64,000 nucleotides of DNA from an uncultured Collinsella sp. Its GTDB lineage: Bacteria > Actinomycetota > Coriobacteriia > Coriobacteriales > Coriobacteriaceae. Under the pieces are notes generated by a model, which was not told the origin of the DNA, did not search any database, and saw only the letters and a program-made list of their open reading frames with translations. Both the position numbers and the translations under genes were made by a program. Shown here one piece after another: positions 62,181 to 64,000 of the stretch (position 1 is the stretch's first letter; every line of letters begins with the position of its first letter). Location of the stretch: the NCBI GenBank assembly GCA_900757595.1, contig CAAEOL010000014.1:1-64000 (forward strand), written 5' to 3'.

Positions 62181-62229
62181 GGCGCGCACCGCAGGGGCAT
62201 GGGCTCTGCGGCGCGCGCCGCCTTTTTCT
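62181..62229 (+). terminator. Terminator after the surface protein gene
   Basis: GGCGCGCACCGCAG pairs with CTGCGGCGCGCGCC (one bulge), followed by GCCTTTTTCTT. Confidence 0.8.
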
Positions 62230-62253
62230 TCAAGATTGATTAAGGAGGGATAT

Positions 62254-62619
62254 ATGCAAATAAGAGGAGAGGCCGCGATCGCCTGCGGATTCATGGCGGG
62301 TCTGGCAACGGGGTTGCTGTTCGATGGATGTTTCGACAGCTATATCAATCGATTCTGCGATTTTGGTTTTTCGAGAGGCAAGCCTTGGAAAACAGCGCCA
62401 GCTCGTCAAGAGGTGGCTGCGCCCATCGAGCCCCGCAGTGTGGATACCTCAAAAATCAAGGTAATCGTCACTAAGAACGGCAAGATTTACCACCGTTCTA
62501 CGGGGTGCAAAAGCCTTCCTCAAAACGCCATTAAAACAAGCGTACCATTAGCGGCTGCACTCAAGCGAGGCAAGACGCCCTGCCCAACATGCTGCCCGCC
62601 AACAGTGTGCTCGATCTAG
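62254..62619 (+). CDS. Small exported or anchored Cys-containing protein
   Basis: A 121-residue protein with an N-terminal hydrophobic helix (AIACGFMAGLATGLLF) that may be an anchor or signal. The C-terminal module is VIVTKNGKIYHRSTGCKSL ... KRGKTPCPTCCPP. The pattern YHxxxC...PCxxC recalls the small Ada-like metal-binding modules attached to some secreted nucleases and competence proteins. TAAGGAGG is a strong ribosome site. The frame opens upstream at 62179 inside the terminator, which is not used. Confidence 0.65.
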   Translation: MQIRGEAAIACGFMAGLATGLLFDGCFDSYINRFCDFGFSRGKPWKTAPARQEVAAPIEPRSVDTSKIKVIVTKNGKIYHRSTGCKSLPQNAIKTSVPLAAALKRGKTPCPTCCPPTVCSI

Positions 62620-62747
62620 TTTTTTGGGTGTTTGATCCGTTTGGATGGAAGAACGAAGGGTAAGCCCTAAGGGATACAGATGCCGGCCCGGCCTGCAATT
62701 TCTTCCATTGATTTGTCCAGAGTCGCACAGCACGGAGGTGTTGTTTG

Positions 62748-63503
62748 ATGTCTATTTTCGTTACCGGAGACGTTCACGGTGTTGCCGAGTATGGGGCGAG
62801 TCGCTTCTCGTCGCGCGTTTGGCCATTGGGTCGAACGCTGACGCGCGATGACGTTGTCATCGTTGCCGGCGACTTTGGCTTTATATGGAGCGGCTCGAAC
62901 ACCGACAAATACTGGCTCGACTGGTTTGAGTCCAAGCCCTGGACCACGTGTTTTGTCGACGGCAATCACGAGAACCATCATCTGCTGGCGGGGCTGCCAA
63001 TGCGTGAGTGGAACGGGGGCCTCGTTCACGAGGTTCGCCCGCACGTGCTGCACCTGATGCGCGGCGAGGTGTTCGACATCACGGGGACCACGGTGCTCGC
63101 CATGGGTGGCGCCGCGAGCCATGACAAACAGTGGCGTCAGGAGGGAAAGACGTGGTGGCCCGAGGAGATGCCGAGTGAGCGCGAGATCAAACACTGTCGC
63201 GCCTCGCTCGATCGCGCGGGCTGGAAGGTCGACTATGTTGTGACGCACGAGGCGCCGGTCGATTTGGCTGACGAGCTGTGCATGGAGTGCAATCGCGAGT
63301 TCTACGACGATTCGCTGCAGGCCTTTTTGGGCGAGCTCGACGGGCGGCTCGACTACCGCACCTGGTTCTTTGGCCATTACCATGACGATGAATGGCGCGA
63401 TGACAAGCATCGCCTTATCTACCAAGATATCGTGCCGATCGAAGCGCGATGTGCCGATGGGCAGGATGAGACGGCGAGTGACTATTTTGAGCAAGAGCGT
63501 TAG
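62748..63503 (+). CDS. Calcineurin-like metallophosphoesterase
   Basis: A 251-residue phosphoesterase with the metal motifs in order: FVTGDVHG (D-x-H), VIVAGDFGFIW (GD), FVDGNHENHH (GNHE), VVTHEAP and FFGHYHDDEW (GHxH). The substrate is unknown. ATG 62748 is chosen over the preceding TTG because GGAGG lies nine bases upstream. A second phosphoesterase gene follows after 9 bases, so the two form an operon. Confidence 0.87.
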   Translation: MSIFVTGDVHGVAEYGASRFSSRVWPLGRTLTRDDVVIVAGDFGFIWSGSNTDKYWLDWFESKPWTTCFVDGNHENHHLLAGLPMREWNGGLVHEVRPHVLHLMRGEVFDITGTTVLAMGGAASHDKQWRQEGKTWWPEEMPSEREIKHCRASLDRAGWKVDYVVTHEAPVDLADELCMECNREFYDDSLQAFLGELDGRLDYRTWFFGHYHDDEWRDDKHRLIYQDIVPIEARCADGQDETASDYFEQER

Positions 63504-63512
63504 GAGGTCCCC

Positions 63513-64000
63513 ATGATCTGGTTTACCAGCGATACCCACTTTGGGCACGAGAACATGCTGCGGCTCGCCGACAGGCCTTGGTCGACTGGTGCGCAGATGA
63601 ACGACGCCATGGTCGCCAACGTTAATAGCAAGGTCGCTTTGGACGACGAGCTTTATATTCTGGGCGACTTCAGCTTTAAGATGACGGTGCAAGACGCCTA
63701 CGAGCTGCGTAAGAGCATTGCATGCAAGCACGTCCATCTGCTGCCTGGCAACCACGACAAAGACTGGACGCAGCCTGCGGTGGCGGATGCTTTTATCGTC
63801 GAGCCGCCCATTTGTGTGCTCAAGATCGACCGCCAAAAAATCGTGCTGAGCCACTATCCCATGGTCGACTGGCAAGGCATGTCGCACGGCGGCTGGCATC
63901 TTCACGGACATATCCACAGCTGCGGCGGCGCGTACAACACGTTCAACCTTAGGCAGGGGCTGCTGCGCTATGACGTGGGCGTGGACGCCAACGGCTACGC
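63513..64000 (+). CDS. Second metallophosphoesterase (partial, runs off the window)
   Basis: The frame starts with ATG 63513 after AGGAGG and stays open to the window end. It has WFTSDTHFGHENML (D-x-H), ELYILGDFSF (GD), LLPGNHDKDW (GNHD), IVLSHYPM and LHGHIHSCGG (GHxH), the pattern of YmdB/MJ0912-like small phosphoesterases. About 162 residues are visible; the C-terminal end is missing. It is not a close copy of the preceding enzyme, so the pair is an operon of different phosphoesterases. Confidence 0.85.
   Translation, partial: MIWFTSDTHFGHENMLRLADRPWSTGAQMNDAMVANVNSKVALDDELYILGDFSFKMTVQDAYELRKSIACKHVHLLPGNHDKDWTQPAVADAFIVEPPICVLKIDRQKIVLSHYPMVDWQGMSHGGWHLHGHIHSCGGAYNTFNLRQGLLRYDVGVDANGY

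Overview
The window is a GC-rich (roughly 60%) chromosomal segment that looks like the gut Actinomycetota class Coriobacteriia, most likely Collinsella or a close relative. This taxonomic call is inference. It rests on the base composition, the fused HisZ-HisG, short RBS-led operons, the MPATG-type surface protein and several families of palindromic intergenic repeats; no 16S rRNA gene is present.

Positions 1-27 kb are mostly housekeeping. The left end carries the tail of a SIS-domain deglycase-like gene, a complete mannose-family PTS (IIA, IIB, IIC, IID) and a FrlC-like epimerase. This set suggests uptake and breakdown of a fructoselysine-type Amadori sugar. Then comes a nearly uninterrupted histidine operon: hisZ-hisG fusion, hisD, hisC, hisB, hisH, hisA, hisF, hisI, hisE, with a PHP-type histidinol phosphatase (hisJ) on the opposite strand completing the pathway. 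After it come a LarC C-terminal protein, yfcE, mazG, eno, a DivIC/FtsB-like septum protein, ppx/gppA, an AAA/DUF4143 ATPase, tRNA-Leu(UAA), an orphan PTS IIB with a VOC protein, a two-component system, a DUF4342 protein and an AbiE toxin-antitoxin pair with a probably leaderless antitoxin transcript.

Positions 27-58.7 kb are a large accessory region. Its backbone carries a VirD4-like ATPase without membrane anchor, a ClpP-like protease with an intact triad, several small membrane or hypothetical proteins, a ClpX-like unfoldase that keeps a VGFG ClpP-docking-type loop, a 1316-residue helicase with a C-terminal PD-(D/E)XK-like motif, and, overlapping it, a 631-residue protein whose C-terminus resembles the RNase H/PIWI fold. 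Two minus-strand proteins resembling catalytically degenerate N6-methylase/specificity fusions sit at about 27.2-28.6 and 47.6-49.3 kb. This set matches no described system that I know of and is the best candidate for something new.

Inserted in that backbone (about 33.5-43.2 kb) is a defence cassette of lower GC. It has a SIR2-family NADase-like gene, a duplicated 3' piece of an McrC-like nuclease gene, and a full LlaJI-type restriction-modification operon (two C5 methyltransferases, McrB-like R1, DUF2357/McrC-like R2). Scraps of phage-like sequence lie at its edges.

Positions 58.7-64 kb hold a 1116-residue Ala-rich coiled-coil CAP-domain surface protein with an MPATG sorting signal, a small Cys-containing secreted or anchored protein, and two tandem metallophosphoesterases, the second cut by the window end.
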